Made by a program: the position numbers and the translations under genes. The notes beneath the pieces are model-generated. The model made no database searches, had not been told where the DNA came from, and saw only the letters and a list, made by a program, of their open reading frames with translations. A stretch of 64,000 nucleotides of DNA, taken from Stentor roeselii (Eukaryota; Ciliophora; Heterotrichea; Heterotrichida; Stentoridae). Positions 9,870 to 19,409 of the stretch are shown piece after piece. How positions within the stretch are numbered: position 1 is the stretch's first letter; every line of letters begins with the position of its first letter. The DNA is taken from NCBI GenBank assembly GCA_006503475.1, contig RSEH01000098.1:92146-156145 (forward strand), given 5' to 3'.

Positions 9870-10877
9870 ATGTTTAAATCACTGTCAGATGGTTACGAGT
9901 TGCTTTGGAAGTCGATAATTCGTCCTCCAAGAGAAAAATACAGAACAAGAGACCTAGGCCCGACACAGTTTTTCATGGAAGGCTTTAACTACATCAGAAC
10001 TGACTTCTCAGTGATTTCATCGACCGGGTGCAAAATGCGCTGTTCTCATTTCGAACCTGTTGAAGAAGAACGGGAACATGAGACCCTTCCTTGTGTAATT
10101 TTCGTTCATGGCAACTCGAGCTCGAGGATTGAAGGACTTGTCCTTGTTCCTCTTATTTTGCCGGTTCGCGCGACTGTTGTTTGTTTAGACTGGGCTGGAT
10201 GTGGCAAGTCAGAAGGTGAGTTTATTACTTTGGGATGGAATGAAAGACATGACTTGGATATCGTCATCAATTATTTGAGGGCTCATCGGAGAGTTGGAGT
10301 GATTGGACTCTGGGGTCGCAGCATGGGAGCTGTCAGTGCTTTGTTCTCAGCTTGTAACAATTTGGATATTGGCAGCATGGTACTTGATAGTCCTTTTGCA
10401 TCGATGAAAACTTTAGCGCATGAATTGGCAAAGAAACATAGTGGGCTACCTAAGTTTATTTTGAAGTTTGTTTATGGAAAGATCAGAGATACTATTAGAG
10501 AAAAGGCTGGATTTGATATTAATGAACTGAAACCTATTAATATGGCTCCTAATTGTCTTCAACCTGCATTGTTTTTAACTGCTAAGGGGGATGATTTTGT
10601 TCCTTGTCATCATACGCAAGAGGTGTTTGAGGCTTATGCTGGTGATAAGGATATATTGTATGTTGATGGCGATCATAACAGCTCCAGGCCTAATGAGTGT
10701 TTGCAAAGAATCGCCAGGTTTTTTTACTCGACTTTGCTTTGTGATCGAATTCCCAAGAGGATAAAAACTGTCCGAAAGAGGCAAAAAGGGCAGCAAGATT
10801 TAAATGATGATGCAATGCTGAGGCTCGCTATTCAAGAAAGCTTAGAAGAATTCAATAAGATTAGAGGCTCTGTTTAA
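9870..10877 (+). CDS. Alpha/beta hydrolase with C-terminal ubiquitin-interacting motif
   Basis: 335 aa. The alpha/beta hydrolase fold shows an oxyanion loop HGNSSS (80-85), the nucleophile elbow GRSMG (Ser151), an acidic residue in KGDDFV (Asp241 or 242) and His269 in GDHNSS. It resembles the serine aminopeptidase S33/ABHD17-like group. The tail DDAMLRLAIQESLEEF (313-328) fits a UIM helix. A hydrolase with a UIM suggests recruitment to ubiquitinated membranes or proteins; the substrate is unknown. It begins 12 nt after the ACP stop and ends 9 nt before the next ATG. Confidence 0.88.
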   Translation: MFKSLSDGYELLWKSIIRPPREKYRTRDLGPTQFFMEGFNYIRTDFSVISSTGCKMRCSHFEPVEEEREHETLPCVIFVHGNSSSRIEGLVLVPLILPVRATVVCLDWAGCGKSEGEFITLGWNERHDLDIVINYLRAHRRVGVIGLWGRSMGAVSALFSACNNLDIGSMVLDSPFASMKTLAHELAKKHSGLPKFILKFVYGKIRDTIREKAGFDINELKPINMAPNCLQPALFLTAKGDDFVPCHHTQEVFEAYAGDKDILYVDGDHNSSRPNECLQRIARFFYSTLLCDRIPKRIKTVRKRQKGQQDLNDDAMLRLAIQESLEEFNKIRGSV

Positions 10878-10886
10878 CTTAATAAA

Positions 10887-12518
10887 ATGAGTAAAAAGGT
10901 GAAGAGTGTCAAAGGAAAAAAAGAAGTCAAGGCTGTCAGCTCTTTTAAAGAAATCATGAAACAAAATATTATTGTTAATGAGTTAATTAAAATCGTCAAT
11001 GGAAGAGCTGATGATACTTCTCTTGCACTTTCTTTGTTTCATGATAGTGAAGATGGGTTTAAATTCGATTTGATGTTCGTCAAAAATACTCTTGGAGATA
11101 TTGAAAATAGAGAAATGCTCAGAAGACCTGAAGAAGAAAATTTGCTGGTTCAGCTTAAGTCTTCTAAACTTGATGTGAACTTTCATAAAAAAAAGTTCGA
11201 AAAAAGTGTGAAGAAAATGATGATGATCAATTCTAAATTCGAAGCCAAACCTAAACAATCCCTATTAAATGCAACAGAAATCCACACTCACAAAATAATG
11301 AGCACAATCATCTCAGAAGAAAACATAAAAATAAGCATATGTAAAAAGAACCAACTTCAAAGCACAAAGTCCGACCTTTCCGATTCAACCTGGTTCGAAA
11401 ACTATTCAAAATCAACAAAAATTCTCGACTGCATGTTACTCGGCGAATCAATCGACTTATTAATTCCAGCAAAATTCTGCATCGACCTGAACAGAGACCA
11501 TTTCACGAAAACCCTTGAAAAAATCAGAGAAACACTGAAAATTTTTGAGTGCCCTGAAGAAATCGACCTGCCTTCGAAGTCAACTCAAAGAGAATCAAGT
11601 CTTTTTGACTACTCCTCAACTATCACCCTTTTACTCTCCATGCTTGAAGGCTTAAATCAAAAGATTCAAAAAGCAACAAGACTTTACATCGAGACCATTT
11701 CTAAAGACGAGTGGAAAAACAAGCCGAAAGTTCCTCGATTTCGTGACACGAAAGCGAAAAGAGAGAGAAATTCGAATTATTCAAGGAAATCAGGAGTTTT
11801 TCAGATATCAAAACCGATACCTTCACAATCAAGAGCAACTTTCGACCTATCAAACCCTCTCTTAAAAGAAAAAAACTTGGAAGAAAAGGTGAAAATTATT
11901 CACAGTTGTCTGGTAATCCAAAGATTTATAAAATTCAGAAAATTCAGTAAGTTCAAAAAGTCATCAAAAAAACTTCTCTTAATTCAAAAGTGGACTCGAG
12001 GACACCTTGCAAGAAAAAAGGTCCTTTTCATGAAAACTAAGAAATTTCGCGCTTTTTTCACATATCAAAGACTCCGACATTGGTACCCCCTGCTTGTCAA
12101 CAAGTGGAGAGAACGAAAGTCAAAATTTCTTAAACTTGACTATTCTCAGCATATTAAAAAAATCTTGAAAATCCAAAAAATAATCAGAGGATTTTTGGTA
12201 CGAAAAAAAAAAATTCATTGGAAAAAAGTTTTTTTTCACCTGAGAAAAATGAAAGATTTTCAGGTTTTACATCGAAATAAGATGAAATTATGGAAAGTTT
12301 CAGCTGATGATGAAAGGCTCGCACTTCACAATACGAAGACTTCTGAAGACGACTTGAAATCTTTCATTATCCAGAATGACTTGAAAGGGAAAAAACAAAG
12401 TAAAGCCGCTTTGGACGAACTTCTGAAAAGTCACTTGAAAAATGATGCTGACTTCAGAAGAAGCTATTTCACCAGAGCTAAAGCAGCAAGAATGCAGGTG
12501 TTCGAAGATGAGTTTTAA
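10887..12518 (+). CDS. IQ-motif protein, probable calmodulin binder
   Basis: 543 aa, basic. Residues about 335-445 contain IQ-like helices, for example IQKWTRGHLARKK and IQKIIRGFLVRKK, which fit the IQxxxRGxxxR calmodulin-binding consensus. The N-terminal half is helical without a recognised domain. The sequence switches from G/T-rich to A/C-rich coding near 11235. The gene starts 9 nt after the hydrolase stop and ends 13 nt before the ubiquitin-protease ATG. A structural or cytoskeletal role is likely but not shown. Confidence 0.83.
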   Translation: MSKKVKSVKGKKEVKAVSSFKEIMKQNIIVNELIKIVNGRADDTSLALSLFHDSEDGFKFDLMFVKNTLGDIENREMLRRPEEENLLVQLKSSKLDVNFHKKKFEKSVKKMMMINSKFEAKPKQSLLNATEIHTHKIMSTIISEENIKISICKKNQLQSTKSDLSDSTWFENYSKSTKILDCMLLGESIDLLIPAKFCIDLNRDHFTKTLEKIRETLKIFECPEEIDLPSKSTQRESSLFDYSSTITLLLSMLEGLNQKIQKATRLYIETISKDEWKNKPKVPRFRDTKAKRERNSNYSRKSGVFQISKPIPSQSRATFDLSNPLLKEKNLEEKVKIIHSCLVIQRFIKFRKFSKFKKSSKKLLLIQKWTRGHLARKKVLFMKTKKFRAFFTYQRLRHWYPLLVNKWRERKSKFLKLDYSQHIKKILKIQKIIRGFLVRKKKIHWKKVFFHLRKMKDFQVLHRNKMKLWKVSADDERLALHNTKTSEDDLKSFIIQNDLKGKKQSKAALDELLKSHLKNDADFRRSYFTRAKAARMQVFEDEF

Positions 12519-12531
12519 TAACTTAATATAA

Positions 12532-15500
12532 ATGATAGTCAGCGACAGAACTGAAAATCGAGCGATCCTTACTCACCTCAAAAAAAACTCGTTTAGTCCT
12601 TTAGAAGCTATTAGACTTATCCTCAAGTTAAAAGAAGACTTTTGCGCTGGAATAATGACAGATGATGAAAAGTCTTCATTTTTAACCCAGCTTCAGTTTT
12701 GGATGGAAAAACTCATGAAAAAAAAATTCATCTCTGTTGAAGTCTCAGTTGTTATTCAAGTTTTCAACTTCATTCTTGAAATCATCAACTTCGTTTCTTG
12801 TGAACTTGACAAGTTTTCTCTGGAAAAACTCGAAATTTTAACGAAAATCGTCGACCCTGCCCTTAAGTTCTATAAAAAAAACAAAAATCCTCATGATCAG
12901 ATAAGTGAAGTAAAAAAGTCACTTGAATTAACAGAAAGTGAGGATGAAGGTGTCTTGGCATTCGGAACAGAAGATAATTTATTCTTTTTTACTGTCATTA
13001 AAGAGGTCTGGAAACGACTGAAAATCTTTGATTTGGCGCCTTTTGTTGGGAAAAAGGTCCTGGTTGAGTATATTTTAAATGTTTTTGACCTGCTCAAATC
13101 AGTTTTCAATGAATTAAGAGAAAACTTCTGGAATGAAAAAGCCCTGAACTTCTTATTTTCTGTCTCTGATGTGTTAAAATCACTGAAAGGTGAAGACTTG
13201 CGTATTCTTCAGAAGGATAGATTGAAGGTTTTAATTCAAGAAATTGAAAACTTTACCAGAAACTACCTAAAAACGACAAATTCTGATGAAATAGTTGAAA
13301 AGATTGAACTTGAATTGGCTTATAACCTTTTGGAATGTCCTTTTTTAGATAAAAAGATGGCAGGTGCTGAAGAATTGAACAGGAAGGCAAGACAGGTGAA
13401 GCGAAAGGATGAACTCAAGTCAATTAGTCCTCATTCTTATTATCAGGACAAGCCGACCAAATTCTTGACTTCTGAGATGTTTTGTGATTGGATTAAGGAA
13501 AAACGAATTCTTGAACTTGTTTACTCTGGAACTTTTCATGTTGAAGTCATTAAGAAGTTTACTGATATTGTCACTTATATGTATTCTATGAATAAAATAG
13601 GCAGAGAATGTATTGATATGATCTGGGAAAATGGGTTTTTAAGGCATAAGATTTATAAAGAAGTGCATTTGGATATCATTCATGATTTGATGTTCAATAT
13701 AAATTCCCAAGACTTAAAATACATCCTCATGAAAATCCAAAATCTCGTACCAAGCGAAATCGACATAAACGTGCTAAAAATCCTAAAAAAATTCAGTTGT
13801 CTAACCAACAGGTTCGAATCACCAATAATATCAAGTTCCAAAACCGACGACCGCTTTACTTTCCTAGAACTCCTTTGGAATCTCTGTAACGAAGAAGTTA
13901 TCAATCAAGGAGCAACAAAAGAAATCCACCAAAAAGCTATAATCTACTTTTCAGACTGCATAACTTCTAATGCAATGCGAGAAATGCGATTATTTTACTC
14001 AGAAAATTGCATAAAAGAGTTATCAAAATCAGAAAAAACCTCAAGTTTTTTAGAAATCCTGAAAAAAATCATCGATAGTTTCCCTTCTCTCCCCAGTGGC
14101 CAAATCCCAACAAAGCAAAAATTTGCAGAAACTATTCAAGACAAGGTCTTAATCGCATTATTCGAAAAAATTTACACTTTAAAGTTAAAATTCGTTTCAG
14201 AATTTCCAGCCCCTGAGGCTTTTCTAACTTACAAGCTAAGTCTCGACCCGATATTTTCCTTTTTCAAGTTCTTTTTAAAGCTTAATAAAGAAGTCCTTCC
14301 TTTTTCCAGCGTTGAAAAAATGTGGAAAGTCTTGATGATCAACAGAATAATCGACGAAGAGTCAGCTATTTTCTTCCAGTTCCTGAAAAATATTGTGAGT
14401 AACAACCCAGTGATTTCAGAAAAGCAGATCTTGGAGAACTACTCAAAAATCCTTGTTAAACTCGACCCGGAGACGATGACTGAAGCGGCTTTTGACTGTT
14501 TTGAGAAGTATTTTTTAAAGGTAAACCAAATATACAGCTACGTGACCCTCGATTCATCAGACTTTTTACTTACCGTGCAAAAAAACGACTTGATTTCCAT
14601 TGAAAAGCTATGGAAAATCGTGTTATTCTCTTCAAACCCACTCGTTTTCGAGAACAGTTCAAGTCTTTTAAAGCGATTATATCGTTTCCGTAAGTCCTTT
14701 TCACTAAAAGACCAAGAAGAGTTCATTTCGAAGTGTTTTGAAAACATCGTCTTTTTCAATAAACCTCATGATAAAAATTCAAGCCAAGTATTGAAAAGTC
14801 TTCAGCTGGTCATTGAATTTTTGTCTCTTTGTCAAGGGCTGAGCCAGCCTGTTGTAAGCCAGTCTCAACAGCAGAGTTTCGAGTTTGAACTGAAAGTCGT
14901 GTCTTTTGTGTCCAGGTTGCAAAGGGAAGAATTTAGTGAAATGATTTACAGCACCACTCACTGGCAGAGCATCAAAGAACTCATTGCAAGTCGCGTCAAC
15001 AGAGACCTCAACAAAGTCAACTTTTTAATTGATGGAAAAATTGTCTGGGGGAATAATGGTCAGACTGCTGAACAGCTGAATTTAGATAAGTTTCAACTTG
15101 TTGAAGTCAGAGAAATGGAAAATGAAAGCAGCTTTGATGAACATCTTAATCAACTTAAGTGCATATTTGAACACCTTGATGATGATATTATTAAACTTGC
15201 TTTACAAAAGGAAGGAAATAACTTTGATGAAGCTCTTAATTTGTTGACTAGTCAGGACTTTGTTGATGCTTTGAAAAGTGAAATGAAGGATAAAAATATG
15301 CAGGTTGTTCCTTTTGAACCTTTACAGACTTCAGCACCGAATAAGACGAAAATTTTAAACTTTGTGGCTCAAAATGATAGATTTTTGGAAATTCTTTATG
15401 CACTTGCTGATGTGGATGATGAGAATGTGTTGGTTAAAATTTTGGAACTTTTGAAGATTATACCAATCAATAAAAATTTGAAGAATAATATTAGGAGTTT

Positions 15501-18500
15501 TGAGTTATTTGAAAACCTTTTCAATTCTTCGAATGTTATCAAGTTTTGGAACCAACTTCGAGTAATTATTCTGCTTCTTCAAAAGGAAAAAGGAGCCTGG
15601 ATGAAAGAATTCTTCGAAAATGGAGGTCTATTCAGCATATCTTCCTTACTAATCAGCTCCAACTCCACCGATTCAATCACATGGCGCTGTTATTCAGACG
15701 AAATCCTTCAAATTCTGATAGAAATCATAATAACTTACATCAAAAAGTTCTTTACAAACTCAAATTTCATTTTCGAAGACATAATCGACCCTTCCCATCT
15801 AAGCCGTACATTACTCTCCCTGATATCCTCAGCAGTCTCCTCCTTAAAATCAGAAGAAATGATCGAAAGTGCTTTAAGCCTTCTAATCGCGATATCAAGC
15901 CACAACCCAAGCCTTCTCAGCAACATCTACACAGAAGAAGTCTTCAAAAGTCTAACAACAGTCGTCCTGCTGACCAGCACTCGAGAAAGTCTCCGTTCAA
16001 AAATAATAGAAACAGTTCGAACTCTCTTAACAAACCTCGGAAATGACTGTTCTCAGTACTTCTGGAATTTAATGTCAAGATCGATTCCCAAGCAAAAAAG
16101 TCCTCAAACAAAGGACTTTTTCCATTTATTGTCTATTATTCTTGAAACAGTTTCTGAAGTTTCAACAGATTTCATCGACTCTTGTGTGCAGGTCGTGATG
16201 ATTCGAAACATTGATGAAACCAAAGAGCAAGACTATCTACTTGCAGGGTACTTCGACCTGTTGCTTCACCTTTTAAAAAACCATAACAGTAAAGACGAGC
16301 TTCGACTTCTGATTTTCCTTTATTCAGCTGTTTTTGAGTTAAACACATTAGAAGACTTCGGAAAAGACGTGGAAAGTCTTCCACTGATCAAGTATTCAGG
16401 GACTCGTCACTCAGCCTTAAGACTTTTAAGCCTTCTTTTACAGAAGTTTCCAAGAGAATCTTATGAAACTTTAAAAAAACTAGCAGATCATCACCCTTCT
16501 TCAAAGCTTCAACAGTTCTACAATTATGAGAATCAGTCCAAAGCCAGTTGTGGATTTGTCGGGCTGAGGAACTTTGGATGCACTTGTTATTTGAACTCGG
16601 TTCTTCAGCAGTTGTTCATGATTCAGGATTTTCAGAGAGCTTTACTTGAGGCGCATGTTGACTCGAAAGACAATATTGAAGAAAATTTGGTTTATCAGGT
16701 TCAGGTCATTTTGGCCAACTTGAAACATTCACAGAAACAATGCTATGAGCCGAGTGAGTTTTGTAAAGCTTTTAAGGACTTTGAAGGACTTTCTATCAAT
16801 GTCAGGGTTCAACAGGACGCTGATGAGTTTTTGAACCTTTTGTTTGATAAACTTGAGGAAAGACTTAAGTTGACTGATGAGGCTCAGGTCATTAGGAAGG
16901 TCATTGGTGGAGAGTTTAAACATGAAATCAGGTCGACTCAGAATGAATTTCCTTATAGAGGTGAAAGGGATGAACATTTCTTCAGGATTTCACTTGATAT
17001 TCGTAATCTTAAGGATCTTAAAGCTGCCTTTGATCAGTACACAGCAGCAGAAGTTCTCGAAGGCGACAACAAATACTACTGCGAGGAATTCAACACCAAA
17101 GTAAACGCAACAAAACGATGTCTTCTGGGCCGTCTTCAAAACACAATAATAATCCACCTAAAAAGATTCGACTTCAACTACCAAGAAATGAAAAGAAGCA
17201 AAATAAACGACAGATTCGAATTTCCCTTAAACCTAAACCTAAAGACCTGGTGCATGGACGACAGTCTTTCCGAAGACTACTACGACTACGAGCTTGCAGG
17301 TGTCATAATCCATTCAGGAGTAGCAGACTCAGGCCATTACTTCTCAATAATAAAAGACCGAAAGTCTCAGAACTGGCTGAAGTTCGACGACAGACACGTT
17401 CAACTTTACGACTTCTCAAATTTAACACGAGACTGTTTCGGAAAAGACTCAGTTCAAACAAGCGAATTTGACTTCGAATGCATGAGTAACGCTTACATGT
17501 TGATTTATGAAAGAAAACAGTTTCAGCCAGTTTACTTGCAAGAGAGTCGCAGCGGGTTTCACTTGACTCGAGAAGTGGAAAAACAAGTGATTGAAGAAAA
17601 TATTCAGTTTTTAAAGGATAGGATTTACTTTGAAGAAGCTTATGAAAACTTTTTAATTGACTTGGCTGCAACGCGGGCGAATGAAGAAAAGGAATATCAC
17701 TGTGAGTGGATTGGTTTTACCTTTGAAAAAAAAGTACTTGACATGGCTAAAACTGTTGGCCAGATTCTTGAACTGGTAAAATCTGTGGATTTACAAGGTT
17801 CAACTGATCAGAAAATCATCAGAGGATGTTTTATTTATTCCTTGGAATTGCTTATCAAGGCGGAAAAAAATGAAAGATTTTTGAAGATTTCAGAAATTGT
17901 TTTTGATTTGGTGTTAAAAACTCTTAATAACATCTGCTGGGTACTGGATTTGTTTCGGTTTAATAAAGTCCTGTTTTTTACTGTGATGAACTCAGTCAAT
18001 AACGAGGCCAAGCTGAAAATAATGGAATTTTTGATGAAATGTTTAAAAAAAGCGATTTTTAATCAAGACTTTCCCGTTTTTGAAAAAATCTGTTATTTAG
18101 ATGGCCCTTTTCAACAAGCTGGACCTTTAGAGCCTGTTGTTTCTTACATAAATTCAATATACAAGTCCCCTGTGAGTCGTTTTTTGGAGTATCTGATGCA
18201 AACAGGTGTAAATTCTTTCACCAAACTTTACAACATCGAGCAACTTGTCCTGGGGACCATAGTCAATATTTCATCATCTCCTGAAATAGGAAAGTTCCTC
18301 ATGGCCCATGGAACAACTACTTTTCTTTTAAACATTTTCAATTCCCCGTCAGTTCAAAACCTGGACCATCTTCATCAAGTTCTTTTCAACATGATCGCAG
18401 CATCCAACAACGACCCAAACTTCTTAACCTGCGAATGTTCAGATCACAAAATCTTTAAAACAACTACTTTTTCAGAGTTCATCTTAAAAAACATCAACTT

Positions 18501-18963
18501 TTATCTACCCGTTTTAAATGAATTTCTAGCAAAAGACCAGGAAATGATGAAAAAAGTGCTGGAAACACTGCTGATGTCTTTTGGAGGGTTTAAAACAACT
18601 ATATCTGATAATTGGAAAGTGCTTCAAAACTTTAAGAAACTTTCTATGAATTCTTTAAAAAGACAAGCTGCACTTTTAATATTTGAAAATCGCTTTGGAG
18701 GGTTTAATAAGGTTTCTTTTCTGGAAGATGTGATTTTTGGTAGCTTTTCTGAGATTCTTAAAACCATGATAGCGATTTGGTGGGGGGACTTGATGCAGGA
18801 TAAGGACTTTTTTGAGGTTTCCAAGGAGAACTCAAAGAAGTTGTCATGTCTGGTCAACATGAGGTTCACTTATCAATCCAGAGCCGCGTTCGATATGATT
18901 GGAGTGGAAGACCCAGAAAAGCGTTTTCAAGACGCGTTGTTTTTAGTTAAACAATTAAGCTAA
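12532..18963 (+). CDS. Large ubiquitin-specific protease (USP)
   Basis: 2,143 aa. A long helical-repeat N-terminus is followed by a ubiquitin-like stretch (about 820-860), a UBA-like segment (about 872-910, FEHLDDDIIKLALQ) and a USP catalytic domain at about 1341-1670. The Cys box is GLRNFGCTCYLNS with Cys1352 as nucleophile; the usual Asn/Ala before Thr is Cys1350. The His box is HSGVADSGHY with His1602, followed by FDDRHV (Asp1619/1620). Size and architecture resemble USP9X/USP24/USP34-class enzymes. Sharp skew and codon-choice switches occur at about 13690, 15550 and 17035 within this single open frame. Confidence 0.93.
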   Translation: MIVSDRTENRAILTHLKKNSFSPLEAIRLILKLKEDFCAGIMTDDEKSSFLTQLQFWMEKLMKKKFISVEVSVVIQVFNFILEIINFVSCELDKFSLEKLEILTKIVDPALKFYKKNKNPHDQISEVKKSLELTESEDEGVLAFGTEDNLFFFTVIKEVWKRLKIFDLAPFVGKKVLVEYILNVFDLLKSVFNELRENFWNEKALNFLFSVSDVLKSLKGEDLRILQKDRLKVLIQEIENFTRNYLKTTNSDEIVEKIELELAYNLLECPFLDKKMAGAEELNRKARQVKRKDELKSISPHSYYQDKPTKFLTSEMFCDWIKEKRILELVYSGTFHVEVIKKFTDIVTYMYSMNKIGRECIDMIWENGFLRHKIYKEVHLDIIHDLMFNINSQDLKYILMKIQNLVPSEIDINVLKILKKFSCLTNRFESPIISSSKTDDRFTFLELLWNLCNEEVINQGATKEIHQKAIIYFSDCITSNAMREMRLFYSENCIKELSKSEKTSSFLEILKKIIDSFPSLPSGQIPTKQKFAETIQDKVLIALFEKIYTLKLKFVSEFPAPEAFLTYKLSLDPIFSFFKFFLKLNKEVLPFSSVEKMWKVLMINRIIDEESAIFFQFLKNIVSNNPVISEKQILENYSKILVKLDPETMTEAAFDCFEKYFLKVNQIYSYVTLDSSDFLLTVQKNDLISIEKLWKIVLFSSNPLVFENSSSLLKRLYRFRKSFSLKDQEEFISKCFENIVFFNKPHDKNSSQVLKSLQLVIEFLSLCQGLSQPVVSQSQQQSFEFELKVVSFVSRLQREEFSEMIYSTTHWQSIKELIASRVNRDLNKVNFLIDGKIVWGNNGQTAEQLNLDKFQLVEVREMENESSFDEHLNQLKCIFEHLDDDIIKLALQKEGNNFDEALNLLTSQDFVDALKSEMKDKNMQVVPFEPLQTSAPNKTKILNFVAQNDRFLEILYALADVDDENVLVKILELLKIIPINKNLKNNIRSFELFENLFNSSNVIKFWNQLRVIILLLQKEKGAWMKEFFENGGLFSISSLLISSNSTDSITWRCYSDEILQILIEIIITYIKKFFTNSNFIFEDIIDPSHLSRTLLSLISSAVSSLKSEEMIESALSLLIAISSHNPSLLSNIYTEEVFKSLTTVVLLTSTRESLRSKIIETVRTLLTNLGNDCSQYFWNLMSRSIPKQKSPQTKDFFHLLSIILETVSEVSTDFIDSCVQVVMIRNIDETKEQDYLLAGYFDLLLHLLKNHNSKDELRLLIFLYSAVFELNTLEDFGKDVESLPLIKYSGTRHSALRLLSLLLQKFPRESYETLKKLADHHPSSKLQQFYNYENQSKASCGFVGLRNFGCTCYLNSVLQQLFMIQDFQRALLEAHVDSKDNIEENLVYQVQVILANLKHSQKQCYEPSEFCKAFKDFEGLSINVRVQQDADEFLNLLFDKLEERLKLTDEAQVIRKVIGGEFKHEIRSTQNEFPYRGERDEHFFRISLDIRNLKDLKAAFDQYTAAEVLEGDNKYYCEEFNTKVNATKRCLLGRLQNTIIIHLKRFDFNYQEMKRSKINDRFEFPLNLNLKTWCMDDSLSEDYYDYELAGVIIHSGVADSGHYFSIIKDRKSQNWLKFDDRHVQLYDFSNLTRDCFGKDSVQTSEFDFECMSNAYMLIYERKQFQPVYLQESRSGFHLTREVEKQVIEENIQFLKDRIYFEEAYENFLIDLAATRANEEKEYHCEWIGFTFEKKVLDMAKTVGQILELVKSVDLQGSTDQKIIRGCFIYSLELLIKAEKNERFLKISEIVFDLVLKTLNNICWVLDLFRFNKVLFFTVMNSVNNEAKLKIMEFLMKCLKKAIFNQDFPVFEKICYLDGPFQQAGPLEPVVSYINSIYKSPVSRFLEYLMQTGVNSFTKLYNIEQLVLGTIVNISSSPEIGKFLMAHGTTTFLLNIFNSPSVQNLDHLHQVLFNMIAASNNDPNFLTCECSDHKIFKTTTFSEFILKNINFYLPVLNEFLAKDQEMMKKVLETLLMSFGGFKTTISDNWKVLQNFKKLSMNSLKRQAALLIFENRFGGFNKVSFLEDVIFGSFSEILKTMIAIWWGDLMQDKDFFEVSKENSKKLSCLVNMRFTYQSRAAFDMIGVEDPEKRFQDALFLVKQLS

Positions 18964-19011
18964 GCCCCCATAAATGTCCCTTGTTTTATTAAAAAATAGA
19001 GTCCCAGATAA

Positions 19012-19395
19012 ATGTCCCTCGACTACGTCTTTTCAGGCAGTCAAGACCTGATATCCTCAGTTCAGAACCAAGGTTACGACCTAGACAGTTTATGTTTCAT
19101 GTGCAAAGACCTCTTCGTGCTTTTCGAAGACCTCGGTCTGCAGTCCTCAAACATATCAGAGCTAATAAAAAACCTAAAAGTAGTTCACGACGCAAAATCA
19201 GGTAAGTTGCACACCGAGGAAAACACTGAAGTTCCTCTAAAAATCACTGTAACTAACACCCTGACACACAAAGTCTCTACTTTCCGACTGGTTTCCAGCC
19301 AAGGAGTCGACCCTTTATTTACCTGCGACATATGCAAGAAAAGTGTTTTAAAGTCCGAAGTAAAGTCACATGTTCTAGACCACGAAAGCAGTTAA
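19012..19395 (+). CDS. Small protein with C-terminal C2H2-like zinc motif
   Basis: 127 aa. The C-terminus FTCDICKKSVLKSEVKSHVL (about 103-122) followed by DH has C-x2-C...H-x3-H-type spacing like a single C2H2 finger. The rest is a small alpha/beta sequence I do not recognise. An earlier ATG at 18974 sits in an almost identical context (ATAAATGTCCCT) but opens a different, 25-codon frame. The stop lies 14 bp from the stop of the convergent coiled-coil gene. Confidence 0.75.
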   Translation: MSLDYVFSGSQDLISSVQNQGYDLDSLCFMCKDLFVLFEDLGLQSSNISELIKNLKVVHDAKSGKLHTEENTEVPLKITVTNTLTHKVSTFRLVSSQGVDPLFTCDICKKSVLKSEVKSHVLDHESS

Positions 19396-19409
19396 TTAAT
19401 AGACACTAC

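Noticed and set aside
15546-16046. 166-codon out-of-frame open reading frame inside the USP gene
   Set aside because: Arises because the segment is A/C-rich and therefore stop-poor in other frames; composition is Ser/Arg/Asn/Pro shadow of the real frame.
17118-17471. 117-codon out-of-frame open reading frame over the USP catalytic domain
   Set aside because: The conserved USP motifs are in the main frame; the alternative is very Arg/Lys-rich and has no family features.
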